6,487 nt of DNA from an uncultured Lachnospiraceae bacterium. Its GTDB lineage: Bacteria > Bacillota_A > Clostridia > Lachnospirales > Lachnospiraceae. The stretch's first letter is position 1. The number at the start of each line of letters is the position of its first letter. The notes under the pieces were generated by a model that saw nothing but the letters and a program-made list of their open reading frames with translations, ran no database searches and had not been told where the DNA came from. Made by a program: the position numbers and the translations under genes. This document shows positions 6,232-6,487 of this stretch, in pieces. The DNA lies in NCBI GenBank assembly GCA_902795715.1, contig CADBME010000092.1:1-6487 (forward strand). Direction: 5' to 3'.

Positions 6232-6263
6232 AACTGCCCGGTTTTGCCGGGCAGTTTTTTTTT
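6232..6263 (+). terminator. Intrinsic terminator of pta
   Basis: AACTGCCCGG (6232-6241) and CCGGGCAGTT (6247-6256) form a perfect 10-base stem with a TTTTG loop. The T-run spans 6255-6263. It begins 73 bases after the pta stop. Confidence 0.95.
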
Positions 6264-6358
6264 ACACTTTTTTCGGGAAAGACAGTGTGTATATAAAGAG
6301 ACAGAATATATCTAAAATATTGAATATATAATACTATAAAAATATGAAATCAACAGGG

Positions 6359-6379
6359 CCCTTCAGCTGCTGAAATGGG
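6359..6379 (+). repeat. Stem-loop in the tail region
   Basis: CCCTTCAG (6359-6366) pairs with CTGAA (6370-6374) and, after a two-base bulge, GGG (6377-6379), leaving a three-base loop. It is an isolated GC-rich structure in AT-rich DNA, with no T-tract after it. Confidence 0.4.
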
Positions 6380-6411
6380 GGTGAAATAGGAAATTATTAA
6401 TTGGATAAATC

Positions 6412-6431
6412 ATTTCTAAAAAGTTAGAAAT
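6412..6431. repeat. Perfect 8-bp inverted repeat
   Basis: ATTTCTAA (6412-6419) and TTAGAAAT (6424-6431) are exact reverse complements around AAAG. It could be a regulator site or an RNA hairpin upstream of the next gene. The AT-only arms make a terminator unlikely. Confidence 0.5.
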
Positions 6432-6487
6432 AGGACTGTATGGAGTGTCAAAATCAAGGTACAAACTGCAATAATTAAAAAATAAAA

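Larger units (their letters stand above)
6264..6487. other. AT-rich non-coding tail
   Basis: No open frame with a credible start is visible on either strand here. The stretch 6295-6350 is almost pure A/T and contains TATAAT-like strings, so it may hold the promoter of a gene beyond the right edge. No -35 at proper spacing was convincing. Confidence 0.5.

Noticed and set aside
6440..6478. Tiny 12-codon open frame after AGGA
   Set aside because: An AGGA-ATG pair in AT-rich DNA is expected by chance, and nothing in the peptide suggests function.

Overview
The window looks like chromosomal DNA of a fermentative Clostridia-type Firmicute, most likely a Lachnospiraceae gut bacterium. The basis is the moderate-GC coding with AT-rich gaps, strong GGAGG-type ribosome sites, near-consensus sigma-A promoters, and the protein flavours (short clostridial Pta, cytosolic neopullulanase-like GH13, Firmicutes-type MtnK). 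This placement is inferred from the sequence; no search was run.

Layout. (1) 1-1205, minus: a methylthioribose-kinase-like protein (mtnK) that runs off the left edge, with its own strong promoter at 1286-1314. (2) 1392-1661, plus: a small GIY-YIG (UPF0213/YhbQ-type) protein, divergent from mtnK. (3) 1691-2455, minus: a hemolysin III/PAQR-type seven-helix membrane protein, convergent with the GIY-YIG gene. The two share a GC-rich hairpin at 1643-1672. (4) 2456-2756: a 301-bp AT-rich divergent gap holding a degenerate 15-bp tandem repeat array (2476-2610) and a perfect 12-bp-arm inverted repeat (2662-2692). (5) 2757-4865, plus: a cytosolic GH13 alpha-glucan hydrolase of the neopullulanase/cyclomaltodextrinase type. 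(6) 4866-5108: a gap holding a near-consensus promoter for pta and a leader hairpin. (7) 5109-6158, plus: phosphate acetyltransferase (pta), closed by a textbook terminator at 6232-6263. (8) 6264-6487: AT-rich DNA with no convincing gene but two short inverted repeats.

The genes appear to be separate transcription units rather than one pathway. GH13 (internal maltodextrin or cyclodextrin breakdown) and Pta (acetyl-CoA to acetyl-phosphate, the step before ATP-yielding acetate formation) both serve fermentative carbon catabolism. MtnK salvages the methylthioribose left by S-adenosylmethionine use.

I see no convincing undescribed multi-gene system. The parts that known features do not explain are the 15-bp repeat array with its adjacent palindrome, the loss of one of the two substrate-contacting arginines in the MtnK-like protein, and the structured non-coding tail after pta.
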